Assembly: GCA_902763615.1 (NCBI GenBank)
Contig: CACWSX010000031.1
Location: 1 to 40,174 of the forward strand
Origin: an uncultured Prevotellaceae bacterium
GTDB lineage: Bacteria; Bacteroidota; Bacteroidia; Bacteroidales; Bacteroidaceae
DNA: 40,174 bases
Direction: 5' to 3'
Shown: positions 7,243 through 14,883 of the stretch, in pieces
How positions within the stretch are numbered: position 1 is the stretch's first letter
Layout: the number at the start of each line of letters is the position of its first letter
Program-made: the position numbers and the translations under genes
Notes under the pieces: model-generated
What the model saw: only the letters and a program-made list of their open reading frames with translations
What the model was told of the DNA's origin: nothing
Databases searched by the model: none

Positions 7243-7267
7243 AGTAGCGCCTGCGGGCGCACTCTTT
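7243..7267 (+). terminator. Hairpin between the HU-like gene and smalltalk
   Basis: AGTAGCGCC-TGCG-GGCGCACT followed by CTTTT forms a stable stem just after the HU-like stop. It is probably a partial terminator that lowers expression of the downstream microprotein. Confidence 0.6.
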
Positions 7268-7305
7268 TAGAAACGAGAATGTATAACCCTTAAACGAAAA
7301 ACACC

Positions 7306-7413
7306 ATGAAGAAAGAAACTTGGAAGACCATCATTCAGGTCATCGTCAGCATCCTCACGGCAGCCCTGACTGCCCTTGGAACCACGAGCTGCATGGGCCA
7401 CGGCCCTTTCTAA
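7306..7413 (+). CDS. Smalltalk protein (35-aa microprotein)
   Basis: The ORF encodes MKKETWKTIIQVIVSILTAA followed by LTALGTTSCMGHGPF and a stop. It has a short basic N-terminus, one hydrophobic segment (about residues 8-24) and a Cys after it. The sequence matches what I know as the 'smalltalk protein' family, which in Bacteroidetes lies directly downstream of HU-like genes and often before an N-acetylmuramoyl-L-alanine amidase or M15 peptidase. No such amidase follows here; a terminator and tRNA-Pro do. The function is unknown. A single membrane-associated segment or a lipoprotein-like TSC site is possible. Confidence 0.8.
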   Translation: MKKETWKTIIQVIVSILTAALTALGTTSCMGHGPF

Positions 7414-7461
7414 GGGAAAAGGGAAAAGTGAACAGTGAAAAATTGGCTACCGCGGTAAAAA

Positions 7462-7497
7462 AAGAAAGACTGGCATCGGAGGATGTCGGTCTTTCTT
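7462..7497. terminator. Bidirectional terminator between smalltalk and tRNA-Pro
   Basis: Stem AAGAAAGAC/GTCTTTCTT with an inner CATC/GATG pairing. It is flanked by A-runs on the left and T-rich sequence on the right, so it can end the plus-strand smalltalk transcript and the minus-strand tRNA transcript. Confidence 0.7.
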
Positions 7498-7508
7498 ATT
7501 GATTGAAG

Positions 7509-7581
7509 TCGAGGTGACAGGACTCGAACCTGCGACAGCCTGGTCCCAAACCAGGAACGCTACCAACTGCGCTACACCTCG
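7509..7581 (-). tRNA. tRNA-Pro (anticodon TGG)
   Basis: A complete 73-base cloverleaf: acceptor CGAGGTG/CACCTCG, anticodon arm CCTGG/CCAGG with loop TTTGGGA (anticodon TGG), and T-loop TTCGAGT. Discriminator A; CCA is not encoded. Confidence 0.95.
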
Positions 7582-7599
7582 ATTTTCTCTAAGCGGGTG

Positions 7600-7631
7600 C
7601 AAAGGTACACATTTTCTGTGACCCTTGCAAA
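7600..7631 (-). promoter_or_regulatory. Promoter of tRNA-Pro
   Basis: Minus strand: -33 TTTG (7628-7631), 20-base spacer, -7 TACCTTTG (7600-7607), just upstream of the mature tRNA 5' end at 7581. Confidence 0.75.
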
Positions 7632-7642
7632 TTTTTCCGCGA

Positions 7643-8830
7643 TTATTTTATGATTCCCTGCTCAACGAAGATTTTCTTCAGGGCTACCACCGAGCGGTCT
7701 ACCTGCTCTTTGGTGTGTGTAGCCATCAGGGCATAGCGCACGAGGGTGTCCTGAGGTGCACATGCGGGAGGAATCACGGGATTGATGAACACACCAGCCT
7801 TGAAGGCCAAAGCAGTCACCAGGAAGGTCTTGTCGACATCGCGCACATAGAGCGGGATAATCGGACTCTCGGTATCGCCAATCTCAAAGCCCTCCTCACG
7901 GAAACGCTTCAAGGCGTAGTTGGTGACATCCCAGAGGGCCTGAATACGCTGTGGCTCCTCCTGAATGATGTGGAGGGCGGTCATAGCGGCAGCCGTTGCA
8001 GCAGGCGTGTTAGAAGCCGAGAAGATATAGGTGCGGCAGGTATGACGCAGCCAGTTGATGGTATCGAAGTCGGCAGCGATGAATCCACCGATAGAGGCCA
8101 ACGACTTAGAGAAGGTGCCCATGATGAGGTCGATCTCGTCGGTCAGGCCGAAGTGATCGCACACGCCCCTACCCTGTTTGCCGAAGACGCCGATGCCGTG
8201 AGCCTCGTCGACCATGATAGAGCAATTGTATTTATGCTTCAGCTCAACGATCTCAGGCAGTTTGGCAAGGTCGCCCTCCATCGAGAACACGCCGTCGATG
8301 ACGATGAGTTTGATGGCCTCCTCAGGCAGTTTCTGCAGCACGCGCTCCAGATCCTGCATGTCGTTGTGCTTATAATGCAGCTGCTTGGCAAATGCCAGAC
8401 GGCGTCCGTCGACGATTGATGCGTGGTCGCGGTCGTCGCAGATCACATAGTCGTCTTTGCTGAGCAGTGCGGGAATGACGCCCTGATTCACGGAGAAACC
8501 CGTAGAGAAGCAGAGGCAGTCGTCCTTGCCGATGAACTCTGCAATCTCCTTTTCCAACTGTATGTGCAAGTCGAGCGTTCCGTTGAGGAAGCGGCTGCCC
8601 GCACAACCAGAGCCGTATTTGTCGAGTGCTGCCTTGGCTGCATCGATGATGCGCTGGTCGCCTGTCAGGCCCGTATAAGCATTCGATCCGAACATCAGCA
8701 CCTTGTGGCCGCCCATTTCAACCTCTGTGCCCTGCTTTCCCTCAATCGCGCGAAAATAGGGATATACATCAGCCTCCATGAACTTCTGAGGTTCACGATA
8801 ATGCTTGTATCTTTCTTGTAACTGTCCCAT
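7643..8830 (-). CDS. spt: Serine palmitoyltransferase (alpha-oxoamine synthase)
   Basis: This is a PLP enzyme of 395 aa, the usual length for bacterial serine palmitoyltransferase. It condenses L-serine with a fatty acyl-CoA (or acyl-ACP) to 3-ketosphinganine, the first step of Bacteroidetes sphingolipid synthesis. The fold type I signature is clear: DDRDHASIVDG (His136), VDEAHGIGVFG (207-217) and the PLP-lysine motif GTFSKS (Lys242). Glycine-C-acetyltransferase (kbl) and AONS (bioF) share the fold. The full N-terminal extension and the lipid-kinase-like gene next door favour SPT. A -7 box lies about 40 bases upstream. It is divergent from the lipid kinase-like gene. Confidence 0.85.
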   Translation of the reverse strand: MGQLQERYKHYREPQKFMEADVYPYFRAIEGKQGTEVEMGGHKVLMFGSNAYTGLTGDQRIIDAAKAALDKYGSGCAGSRFLNGTLDLHIQLEKEIAEFIGKDDCLCFSTGFSVNQGVIPALLSKDDYVICDDRDHASIVDGRRLAFAKQLHYKHNDMQDLERVLQKLPEEAIKLIVIDGVFSMEGDLAKLPEIVELKHKYNCSIMVDEAHGIGVFGKQGRGVCDHFGLTDEIDLIMGTFSKSLASIGGFIAADFDTINWLRHTCRTYIFSASNTPAATAAAMTALHIIQEEPQRIQALWDVTNYALKRFREEGFEIGDTESPIIPLYVRDVDKTFLVTALAFKAGVFINPVIPPACAPQDTLVRYALMATHTKEQVDRSVVALKKIFVEQGIIK

Positions 8831-8870
8831 TCCGATAGGTAAGTTTTTACTATATTTTTGTTTCAGCCTG

Positions 8871-8878
8871 CAAAGTTA
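8871..8878 (-). promoter_or_regulatory. -7 box (TAACTTTG) for spt
   Basis: TAACTTTG on the minus strand, giving a leader of about 30 bases to the ATG at 8830. Confidence 0.65.
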
Positions 8879-8972
8879 CACATTTTTTATCAATTCGTGC
8901 AAGAAAATCTTAATAATTATCGTTTTAAGCGTTTTTTCTTGAATATTTCATGTATTTTTCACCAGATTTTCG

Positions 8973-8980
8973 TACTTTTG
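8973..8980 (+). promoter_or_regulatory. -7 box (TACTTTTG) for the lipid kinase-like gene
   Basis: TACTTTTG ends only 9 bases before the ATG at 8990, so the transcript would be nearly leaderless. It excludes the in-frame upstream ATGs as starts. Confidence 0.6.
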
Positions 8981-8989
8981 CATCGTAAT

Positions 8990-10027
8990 ATGGAGAAAAA
9001 GAAAGAGATAACATTCATCATCAACCCGATATCGGGCACCCACTCGAAGGATGAGTTGCCAGAACTCATCGATACGGTGCTCGACCATGAGCAGTTCACA
9101 CCCGAACTGCGCTTTACTGAATACAAGGGTCATGCCTCGGAGATTGCCAAGGCGTGTGCCGATGAGGGCAAGGCTATCGTCGTGGCTGTTGGCGGCGACG
9201 GTACGGTGAACGAGGTGGCGCGCTCGCTGACACACACCAACACTGCCCTCGCCATCATTCCCTGCGGTTCAGGCAACGGGTTAGCCCGTCATCTCTGCCT
9301 GCCCCTCGATGCGAAGAAGGCCGTAGAAACTATCAATGCCTGCAAGATCGAGGACTTCGACTATGGCATCATCAACGGTCTGCCCTTTTTCTGCACCTGC
9401 GGTATGGGTTTCGATGCCTTTATCTCGCTGAAATTCGCAGAGGCCGGCAAGCGCGGTCCGATTACCTATGTGGAAAATGTGCTGAAGGAAGGACTGAAAT
9501 ACAAGCCTGAGACCTACGAGGTTTCCGACGAGTCGGGGGCAAAGCGCTACAAGGCTTTCCTGATAGCCTGTGCCAACGCGTCGCAATACGGCAACAATGC
9601 CTATATCGCCCCTGGCGCCACCATGAAGGACGGCGAGATGGACGTGGTGATCATGGAGCCCTTCGATGTGCTCGATGCCCCGCAGATAGCCGCCGACCTG
9701 TTTATGAAAACCTTCGGCAACAACTCGAAGATCAAGACCTTCCGCGCCAAGCAGATTCATATCCACCGCAACGCACCCGGTGCCATCCACTTCGACGGCG
9801 ACCCCATAATGACCGATGCCGACATCGACGTGCATATCGAGCATAACGGCATCAAGATCGTAACCAATCCAGAGGCCATCGAGGATGCCAGTCAGCCGAA
9901 CTTCCTGCTGAATGCCTTCAGCGACTTCTTTAATAATATAAATAATGTACGTGAAGACATTGAGAAACGCGGCAAACGGATCCAGCGGGTGAACAAGGTG
10001 ATGCTCAGGAAACTCACGAAGCTTTAA
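8990..10027 (+). CDS. Diacylglycerol/sphingoid-base kinase-like protein
   Basis: The 345-aa protein belongs to the DAGK catalytic (LCB5/YegS) family, which phosphorylates lipid hydroxyls with ATP. The nucleotide-binding motif is intact: FIINPISG near the N-terminus and VAVGGDGTVNEVARSL (about 65-80), then IIPCGSGNGLARHL. The C-terminal domain contains MDVVIMEPF and HFDGDP, typical of the family. The start at 8990 is set by the promoter. Divergent placement next to serine palmitoyltransferase suggests that the substrate could be a sphingoid base or ceramide, but diacylglycerol or undecaprenol remain possible. That choice is inference. A FeoB-associated-type microprotein follows 14 bases downstream. 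Confidence 0.85.
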   Translation: MEKKKEITFIINPISGTHSKDELPELIDTVLDHEQFTPELRFTEYKGHASEIAKACADEGKAIVVAVGGDGTVNEVARSLTHTNTALAIIPCGSGNGLARHLCLPLDAKKAVETINACKIEDFDYGIINGLPFFCTCGMGFDAFISLKFAEAGKRGPITYVENVLKEGLKYKPETYEVSDESGAKRYKAFLIACANASQYGNNAYIAPGATMKDGEMDVVIMEPFDVLDAPQIAADLFMKTFGNNSKIKTFRAKQIHIHRNAPGAIHFDGDPIMTDADIDVHIEHNGIKIVTNPEAIEDASQPNFLLNAFSDFFNNINNVREDIEKRGKRIQRVNKVMLRKLTKL

Positions 10028-10041
10028 TAGAGAAAAGAGGA

Positions 10042-10218
10042 ATGATGCAGCAGGCGATTGTGATAATCATACTGATTCTGGCTGTGGGCTATGCTGCCTG
10101 GCGCATTTATAGGGCGCTTACAAACGATAATGAGGCGTGCGAAGGCTGTGCTTTGGCGGAAAATTGTATGAAGAAGAAAAAAAGTCGTCGTAAAATTTTG
10201 CGGTGTCGAGAAAAATAA
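10042..10218 (+). CDS. FeoB-associated Cys-rich membrane protein-like (58 aa)
   Basis: The microprotein starts MMQQAIVIIILILAVGYAAW (one membrane helix at residues 5-22). It is followed by RIYRALTN and a cysteine cluster CEGCALAENC, and a basic tail KKKKSRRK. One helix plus closely spaced Cys residues is the pattern of the FeoB-associated Cys-rich membrane protein family, thought to help ferrous iron uptake; feoAB is not in this window. Two ATGs are adjacent (10042 and 10045); an AGAGG lies about 6 bases upstream. The -33 element of the tRNA-Cys promoter lies inside its last codons. Confidence 0.7.
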   Translation: MMQQAIVIIILILAVGYAAWRIYRALTNDNEACEGCALAENCMKKKKSRRKILRCREK

Positions 10219-10227
10219 CTACCTTTG
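10197..10227 (+). promoter_or_regulatory. Promoter of tRNA-Cys
   Basis: -33 TTTG (10197-10200), 19-base spacer, -7 TACCTTTG (10220-10227). The -33 part overlaps the end of the FeoB-associated-type gene. Confidence 0.75.
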
Positions 10228-10258
10228 CACCCGCATTTGAAAAAACGCCCGTTTACTC

Positions 10259-10330
10259 GGTGCCTTGGATGAGTGGCTTAGTCTACGGTCTGCAAAACCG
10301 TCCACGGCGGTTCGAATCCGCCAGGCACCT
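10259..10330 (+). tRNA. tRNA-Cys (anticodon GCA)
   Basis: A complete 72-base cloverleaf: acceptor GGTGCCT/AGGCACC, anticodon arm ACGGT/ACCGT with loop CTGCAAA (anticodon GCA), and T-arm GGCGG-TTCGAAT-CCGCC. Discriminator T; CCA not encoded. Confidence 0.95.
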
Positions 10331-10342
10331 CAGAGCAAAAAA

Positions 10343-10378
10343 GATCCCCAGCCGAAAAGGTTGGGGATTTCTTTTTTT
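10343..10378 (+). terminator. Intrinsic terminator after tRNA-Cys
   Basis: ATCCCCAGCC-GAAA-AGGTTGGGGAT followed by TTCTTTTTTT. It also separates the convergent DUF1232 gene. Confidence 0.85.
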
Positions 10379-10387
10379 CATAAATAA

Positions 10388-10777
10388 TCACTCGCTATCG
10401 AAGAGGTTGCCGATTTCAGCTATCTCGTCTTCATCAAACCATTTCGAGAGACGTTTCTTGGCTTTTGCCTGAATCTCAGGATCGATGTCAGACCAGACCT
10501 TTTTCAGCACATAGAGCAGCACAGCAAGGTCGTCGGTTAGACCGGCAATGGGAATGGCATCGGGAATGGCATCGAGCGGACTGATCATATATCCCAAGGC
10601 TCCGATGATGATAGCCTTGTCTTTCTTGCTCACCTTGTCGCTCTGCAGCGTGTAGTAGAGAATCAGGGCCGCATAGACGAGTTTGGCACCTGCGCGCTTG
10701 GCAATGCGGGCAATCTTTTCAGCAAAGTCTCGTTTCGAGAATTTACCGCCATAATTCATAAAATCGGGTAATTCCAT
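10388..10777 (-). CDS. YkvA/DUF1232 family protein, 129 aa
   Basis: The core GALGYMISPLDAIPDAIPIA followed by GLTDDLAVLLYVLKK (residues 79-113) is the DUF1232 signature. This is a hairpin-like hydrophobic segment with the conserved SP(L/I)DxIPD motif. Upstream residues 25-50 are hydrophobic and may associate with the membrane. YkvA proteins are widespread and functionally uncharacterised. The gene precedes no obvious partner and lies 37 bases downstream of the DUF1460 lipoprotein stop on the same strand, so the two could share a transcript. The length is normal for the family and nothing is missing. Confidence 0.85.
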   Translation of the reverse strand: MELPDFMNYGGKFSKRDFAEKIARIAKRAGAKLVYAALILYYTLQSDKVSKKDKAIIIGALGYMISPLDAIPDAIPIAGLTDDLAVLLYVLKKVWSDIDPEIQAKAKKRLSKWFDEDEIAEIGNLFDSE

Positions 10778-10814
10778 AATACTATTTACAATTTGACAAT
10801 TTACTATTTGAAAT

Positions 10815-11777
10815 TTAATGGTTGATTCGGATGATTCTGATTCCAGTGTGCGTGGGATGCTTCTGGAGATACTGATAGAGCGTCATGGGCTCCTCGATGA
10901 CCTTCTTGTGCAACTGCGAGGCGTTGAGCAGGTGGAGCCCGTCCTGCTTCCAGACAGCAAAGCCCAGATGGGCAATGTCGAGTCCTGTTTTTTTGCAGGT
11001 GATGGCAATGATGTCGCCATCGTGGACTGCTTCGCGCATCGCCTTTGTATCCTTCACCTCCGACTTGGGGATGAAACGAAACTTCTGTCCGCTGATACGT
11101 GCCTCGGCCTTTCTTATTTCAGGCACAAATTCAGGGTGCGCCTTCAGAGCCTTGTAACTCTTGGGGTGCTCACTCATATAGCTGACATTGACGGTCTGTA
11201 TCGCCGTAAAGGGCGGATTAGGCTGCTGAATCTCGCTGACGATGCCAGCCTTCTGATTCGTGACAATCCAATCGGTGAAATAATGGATGCGGGAGGGATA
11301 GCCATCAATGACGCCATTATAGTAGCGCATATTGCGGAGGTTGTTCTGGAAGGCCGCAAAAGTGAACTGTTTCTGGTAAGCGCAGAGCGTAAGGGCTGTG
11401 ACGGTCTCTACTAGCGTAGTGCAGTCGAGCTCATCGACATTAATGACTAGCTGCTCCTCATCGTTGACCTCGAGGGTGTGAGCCACATAAGGCACATCAA
11501 GCAACTTGCGGGCAAAATAGAGCGGGAAGTTGGTCTTCGAGGGCTGCTGACGGGCATCGCGCAGAAAAGCTTCGATGGCAATTTGAAAAGCGGGCTTCTT
11601 GGCATCAGAGGGGTCAGAGAAATCGGAGTTCTCAGAGGCATCGGAGTTCTCTGAGTATTCGGATATCTCAGAGTTCTCAGAAGCCGAAGCGGACTTGGAG
11701 CTATTAGCGCACGACTGCAAAGGCCACACGAGCGCGCTAATGGCAAGGGTGATGAGGATATGTGAATAATGTTTCAT
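10815..11777 (-). CDS. DUF1460 (N-acetylmuramoyl-L-alanine amidase-like) lipoprotein
   Basis: The 320-aa protein begins with a lipoprotein signal, ALVWPLQSC (lipid Cys at about residue 23). It has a Ser/Glu/Asn-rich spacer of imperfect SENSD-type repeats (about residues 28-60), then a DUF1460 catalytic domain. The conserved ELDCTTLVE gives the probable catalytic cysteine, with His in DIAHLGFAV and polar partners. DUF1460 has an NlpC/P60-like papain fold and is thought to cleave peptidoglycan or muropeptides in the envelope. The repeat spacer may differ in length between strains. It lies 14 bases downstream of the oxidoreductase gene on the same strand, so it is probably co-transcribed from the promoter at 12802. 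Confidence 0.85.
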   Translation of the reverse strand: MKHYSHILITLAISALVWPLQSCANSSKSASASENSEISEYSENSDASENSDFSDPSDAKKPAFQIAIEAFLRDARQQPSKTNFPLYFARKLLDVPYVAHTLEVNDEEQLVINVDELDCTTLVETVTALTLCAYQKQFTFAAFQNNLRNMRYYNGVIDGYPSRIHYFTDWIVTNQKAGIVSEIQQPNPPFTAIQTVNVSYMSEHPKSYKALKAHPEFVPEIRKAEARISGQKFRFIPKSEVKDTKAMREAVHDGDIIAITCKKTGLDIAHLGFAVWKQDGLHLLNASQLHKKVIEEPMTLYQYLQKHPTHTGIRIIRINH

Positions 11778-11791
11778 TTGTTTTCCTGAAT

Positions 11792-12784
11792 TTAGAATTT
11801 GCCAAGGATCCTGTCCATGGCCCAGTTGACGGGCGTCGCAGAGACACTCGTACAGGTGCAGATGCCGATGCCCTGCAGATGTTCGATGACATTCTTGATG
11901 ATGGGATACTGCACATAAGGCGGATTGGGCACCGTGATCATCTGATCACCATCGCTTGTCTGCAGGCGGATAGGCTTGTAGTCGAAGATGGAGAAGCAGA
12001 CGAGGCCCTCGGTACCAATGATCTCGATGCTGTCCTCGCGCGCACTCTCATGAGCCACATAGCACCACGAGCCGCTGCCGGGCAAGCCGTTCTCGAATCG
12101 GAAGCAGGCACTCACCGAATCCTCTGCCTCGTAGAACCCACCGCGGTTGCTACAGATGCCACGGGCCTCGAGAATCACGCCGAACATGTGTTGCAGCAGA
12201 TCGAGCTGATGAGGGGCCATATCGTAGAAATAGCCACCGCCAGCGATATCCGGATGCAGACGCCAAGGCAGGTCTTCACCATGCTTGATGGCTTCAGCAT
12301 CAGATGCTCTCAAAGGCTCCGTATATCTCACCTGAACATTGATAATCCGACCTATAGTACCACTTTTAACAATATCGAAAACCTTTTGGAAATAAGGCAG
12401 ATACCGACGATAATAAGCCACAAAACAAGGCACGCCCGTCTGTTCAGAGATGCGGTTGATGCGGGCACAGTCTTCATAGCTCGAAGCCAGAGGTTTCTCC
12501 ACATACACGGGTTTGCCGGCCTTCATGGCCATGATGGCGTAGGTGGCATGACTCGATGGCGGCGTGGCGATATAGACGGCATTGACATCGGGATCATCGA
12601 TAAGTTCCTGGGCATCGGTGTACCATTTCTTAATCCCATGCTCAACGGCATAGGTTCTGGCGCGACGCTCCGTACGGCTCATGACAGCCACCACACTCGA
12701 CCCCTCAACCTCGCTGAAGGCAGGGCCGCTTTTGGTTTCCACCACCTCACCGCAACCGATGAATCCCCACTGCAATATCTTCAT
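11792..12784 (-). CDS. Gfo/Idh/MocA family oxidoreductase
   Basis: This is a 330-aa NAD(P)-dependent dehydrogenase. The Rossmann motif is GFIGCGEVVETKSGPA (residues 7-22). The family motif is YVEKPLASS (about residues 93-101), with the essential Lys of EKP. A C-terminal alpha/beta domain holds the HPDIAGGGYFYDMAPHQLDL catalytic segment. Such enzymes oxidise or reduce sugars, inositols or glycosidic linkages; the substrate cannot be told from the sequence. A -7 box lies 18 bases upstream of the ATG. It heads a probable transcript with the DUF1460 lipoprotein. Confidence 0.85.
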   Translation of the reverse strand: MKILQWGFIGCGEVVETKSGPAFSEVEGSSVVAVMSRTERRARTYAVEHGIKKWYTDAQELIDDPDVNAVYIATPPSSHATYAIMAMKAGKPVYVEKPLASSYEDCARINRISEQTGVPCFVAYYRRYLPYFQKVFDIVKSGTIGRIINVQVRYTEPLRASDAEAIKHGEDLPWRLHPDIAGGGYFYDMAPHQLDLLQHMFGVILEARGICSNRGGFYEAEDSVSACFRFENGLPGSGSWCYVAHESAREDSIEIIGTEGLVCFSIFDYKPIRLQTSDGDQMITVPNPPYVQYPIIKNVIEHLQGIGICTCTSVSATPVNWAMDRILGKF

Positions 12785-12801
12785 ATATTCTAATTTTGGT
12801 G

Positions 12802-12809
12802 CAAAGATA
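12802..12809 (-). promoter_or_regulatory. -7 box (TATCTTTG) for the oxidoreductase gene
   Basis: TATCTTTG on the minus strand, 17 bases from the ATG at 12784. Confidence 0.65.
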
Positions 12810-12884
12810 CTTATTTAAATTTAAAATTAAGAGTGCGGCAGCAAATTTTTCACTATTCACTCTTCACTTTTCACTTCTTTTTCG

Positions 12885-12892
12885 TACCTTTG
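12885..12892 (+). promoter_or_regulatory. -7 box (TACCTTTG) for the membrane protein-hisB pair
   Basis: TACCTTTG with a leader of about 25 bases to the ATG at 12923, excluding the earlier in-frame ATG at 12833. Confidence 0.65.
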
Positions 12893-12922
12893 CACTTCGA
12901 AAGTGATTCAAAACGCGAAATT

Positions 12923-13798
12923 ATGGAGAAAGAAAAAGACGATATCCTCTTGAAAGTGCGCAGCAGCCGAGGTTGTATCAGCGCAGGCTACAGACTTTAT
13001 ACGGGTCATTTCAAGCATATCTTCAGATACTCATGGTTGGCAGCGCTCATCTTTGCCCTGTTTTGCAGTGTGAGCGGCGCTCTGATGATTACGATGCCCA
13101 GACTGATACCCATCACGGGAGCCATCCTTCTCATCATGGAATGTCTGTTTGCATCCTATGGCTACAGTGTGCTCAAGCAGCATCAGACGTTAGGCAACAT
13201 AGTCAGACCCGCCAAACGGTTCAGCATTGATAACCATATCTTCGTACGCACCATCAAGTGCTGGCTTTGGGTGTTGATGATCTACATCTTGGTCGCTGCC
13301 ATCATGGTAGGCATCAGCTATGTGGCCATCAAGTTCCTGCAGCTTTATACCGCCATCGGCGCAATTTCACTGGCTGGTCTGGTCATTCTCTGTCTGCTGT
13401 TGCCTTTGACCTATATCACAATGCGTTATATCCTCAACGACGGCATGGGTTTCTGGAAGCAGTTTAAGATCGGATATGGTGTCGGCATGCGACGCTGGGG
13501 GTTTATCTTCATCGTGGTGCTTGTCGCTTGTATTGTCGAACTGCTGCTCTTGATGCTTCTCTCTCTTCCAGCCACTATCCTCTCGATAGCCAATACCCAG
13601 TCGATGTTTGGTGTGGTCATGGGCGATCCCTATGCCCTACCCTCATATATGCCGGCTTTAGCAGCAGGTACCTTCCTCATTATCGGGTTCCTACAGGCTT
13701 ACGTGATGTTGTCCGTCCTCTTCCCCATCTATTATATGTATGGTTCGATAGACGCACAGGAACAAGAGAAACAAGACTTTAACAAACAACAGCAATGA
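12923..13798 (+). CDS. Polytopic membrane protein, 291 aa, unknown function
   Basis: I do not recognise a family. Six hydrophobic segments are visible: about residues 30-55, 60-80, 105-135, 140-165, 190-215 and 245-270. They are separated by short loops, including the basic loop [15 protein letters not shown]. The N-terminus is cytoplasmic-looking and charged ([17 protein letters not shown]); the C-terminus ends in Gln/Lys-rich residues. The pattern resembles uncharacterised Bacteroidetes membrane proteins with repeated GYR/GFW motifs. Its stop overlaps the hisB start by four bases (ATGA), so hisB translation is coupled to it, an unexpected partner for a histidine gene. Confidence 0.75.
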   Translation: MEKEKDDILLKVRSSRGCISAGYRLYTGHFKHIFRYSWLAALIFALFCSVSGALMITMPRLIPITGAILLIMECLFASYGYSVLKQHQTLGNIVRPAKRFSIDNHIFVRTIKCWLWVLMIYILVAAIMVGISYVAIKFLQLYTAIGAISLAGLVILCLLLPLTYITMRYILNDGMGFWKQFKIGYGVGMRRWGFIFIVVLVACIVELLLLMLLSLPATILSIANTQSMFGVVMGDPYALPSYMPALAAGTFLIIGFLQAYVMLSVLFPIYYMYGSIDAQEQEKQDFNKQQQ

Positions 13799-14865
13799 AG
13801 AGGATACTATTTATTGACCGCGACGGTACGCTGATAGAAGAGCCAGCCGACGAACAGATTGATGCCTTTGAGAAACTGAAGTTTACCAAGGGTGTGTTCC
13901 GCAATCTGCACTTTATCCGCGAACATACGGACTTCGAGTTTGTGATGGTCAGCAATCAGGACGGTCTGGGCACAGAGGCATTCCCTGAAGACACCTTCTG
14001 GCCTGTTCAGAACTTCATCCTTCAGACCTTAGAGAGCGAAGGCATCACCTTCGATGAGATACTGATCGACCCGCATTTCCCTGAGGACAATGCACCCACG
14101 CGCAAGCCCAATACCGGCCTCGTGGAGAAATATATGAACAACCCTGAGTACGACATCGCCAACAGCTATGTAATCGGTGACCGCGAGACGGATCGGAAGT
14201 TTGCAGAGAATATCGGTTGTAAGGCTTTGATTCTTTCGGATGAGGGTATGTCGTGGGATAAGATCAGCGAACTGCTGTTTGCCGGAGAGCGTACGGCTGA
14301 GGTGCGTCGAACCACCAAAGAGACCGATATTCACATCAAGGTGAATCTCGATGGTACAGGTAAATGTGATATTTCTACAGGACTGGGCTTCTTCGATCAC
14401 ATGCTGGAGCAGATCGGTAAGCATGGTACCATTGACTTGCTTATCCATACGAAAGGCGACTTGGAAGTCGACGAGCATCATACCATCGAAGATACGGCCA
14501 TTGCCTTAGGTGAGTGTATCCTCACGGCCCTCGGCAACAAACGGGGTATTGAACGTTATGGTTATTGTCTGCCGATGGATGATTGTCTGTGCAGTGTGGC
14601 CCTCGACTTCGGAGGGCGCCCCTGGCTGGTGTGGGATGCAGCGTTCACACGTGAGAAAATCGGTGAGATGCCTACGGAGATGTTTCTGCATTTCTTCAAG
14701 AGTCTGTCGGATGCAGCGAAGATGAACCTGAACATCAAAGCCGAAGGGCAGAACGAGCACCATAAGATAGAGGGTATCTTCAAGGCCCTGGCAAGGAGTC
14801 TGAAAATGGCAGTCCGACGTGATATCTATCACTACGAACTGCCAAGTACAAAGGGGATGCTTTAA
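13795..14865 (+). CDS. hisB: Bifunctional histidinol-phosphatase/imidazoleglycerol-phosphate dehydratase
   Basis: The 356-aa fusion catalyses two steps of histidine synthesis: dehydration of imidazoleglycerol phosphate and later dephosphorylation of histidinol phosphate. Residues 1-165 are a HAD phosphatase with [14 protein letters not shown] (catalytic Asp pair) and YVIGDRETD. Residues 170-356 are the IGPD domain with metal-binding motifs [10 protein letters not shown] and [14 protein letters not shown] and the FFDHML segment. The zinc loop that carries three cysteines in E. coli HisB reads [14 protein letters not shown] here, with the His kept and the Cys absent, so the phosphatase probably lacks structural zinc. 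The other his genes are not in this window. Confidence 0.93.
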   Translation: MKRILFIDRDGTLIEEPADEQIDAFEKLKFTKGVFRNLHFIREHTDFEFVMVSNQDGLGTEAFPEDTFWPVQNFILQTLESEGITFDEILIDPHFPEDNAPTRKPNTGLVEKYMNNPEYDIANSYVIGDRETDRKFAENIGCKALILSDEGMSWDKISELLFAGERTAEVRRTTKETDIHIKVNLDGTGKCDISTGLGFFDHMLEQIGKHGTIDLLIHTKGDLEVDEHHTIEDTAIALGECILTALGNKRGIERYGYCLPMDDCLCSVALDFGGRPWLVWDAAFTREKIGEMPTEMFLHFFKSLSDAAKMNLNIKAEGQNEHHKIEGIFKALARSLKMAVRRDIYHYELPSTKGML

Positions 14866-14883
14866 GGCGTCCCTTTATTTTTT
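14850..14883. terminator. Terminator between convergent hisB and C69 dipeptidase genes
   Basis: AAAGGGGATGC-TTTAAG-GCGTCCCTTT followed by ATTTTTT. The hairpin spans the hisB stop codon and touches the end of the C69 gene on the opposite strand. Confidence 0.7.

Noticed and set aside
7625-8419. Long plus-strand ORF opposite spt
   Set aside because: Antisense shadow of a clear PLP enzyme; no promoter or ribosome-binding site.
11762-12793. 343-aa plus-strand ORF opposite the oxidoreductase
   Set aside because: The minus strand has an intact Gfo/Idh/MocA protein with its motifs and promoter; the plus frame has no family resemblance.
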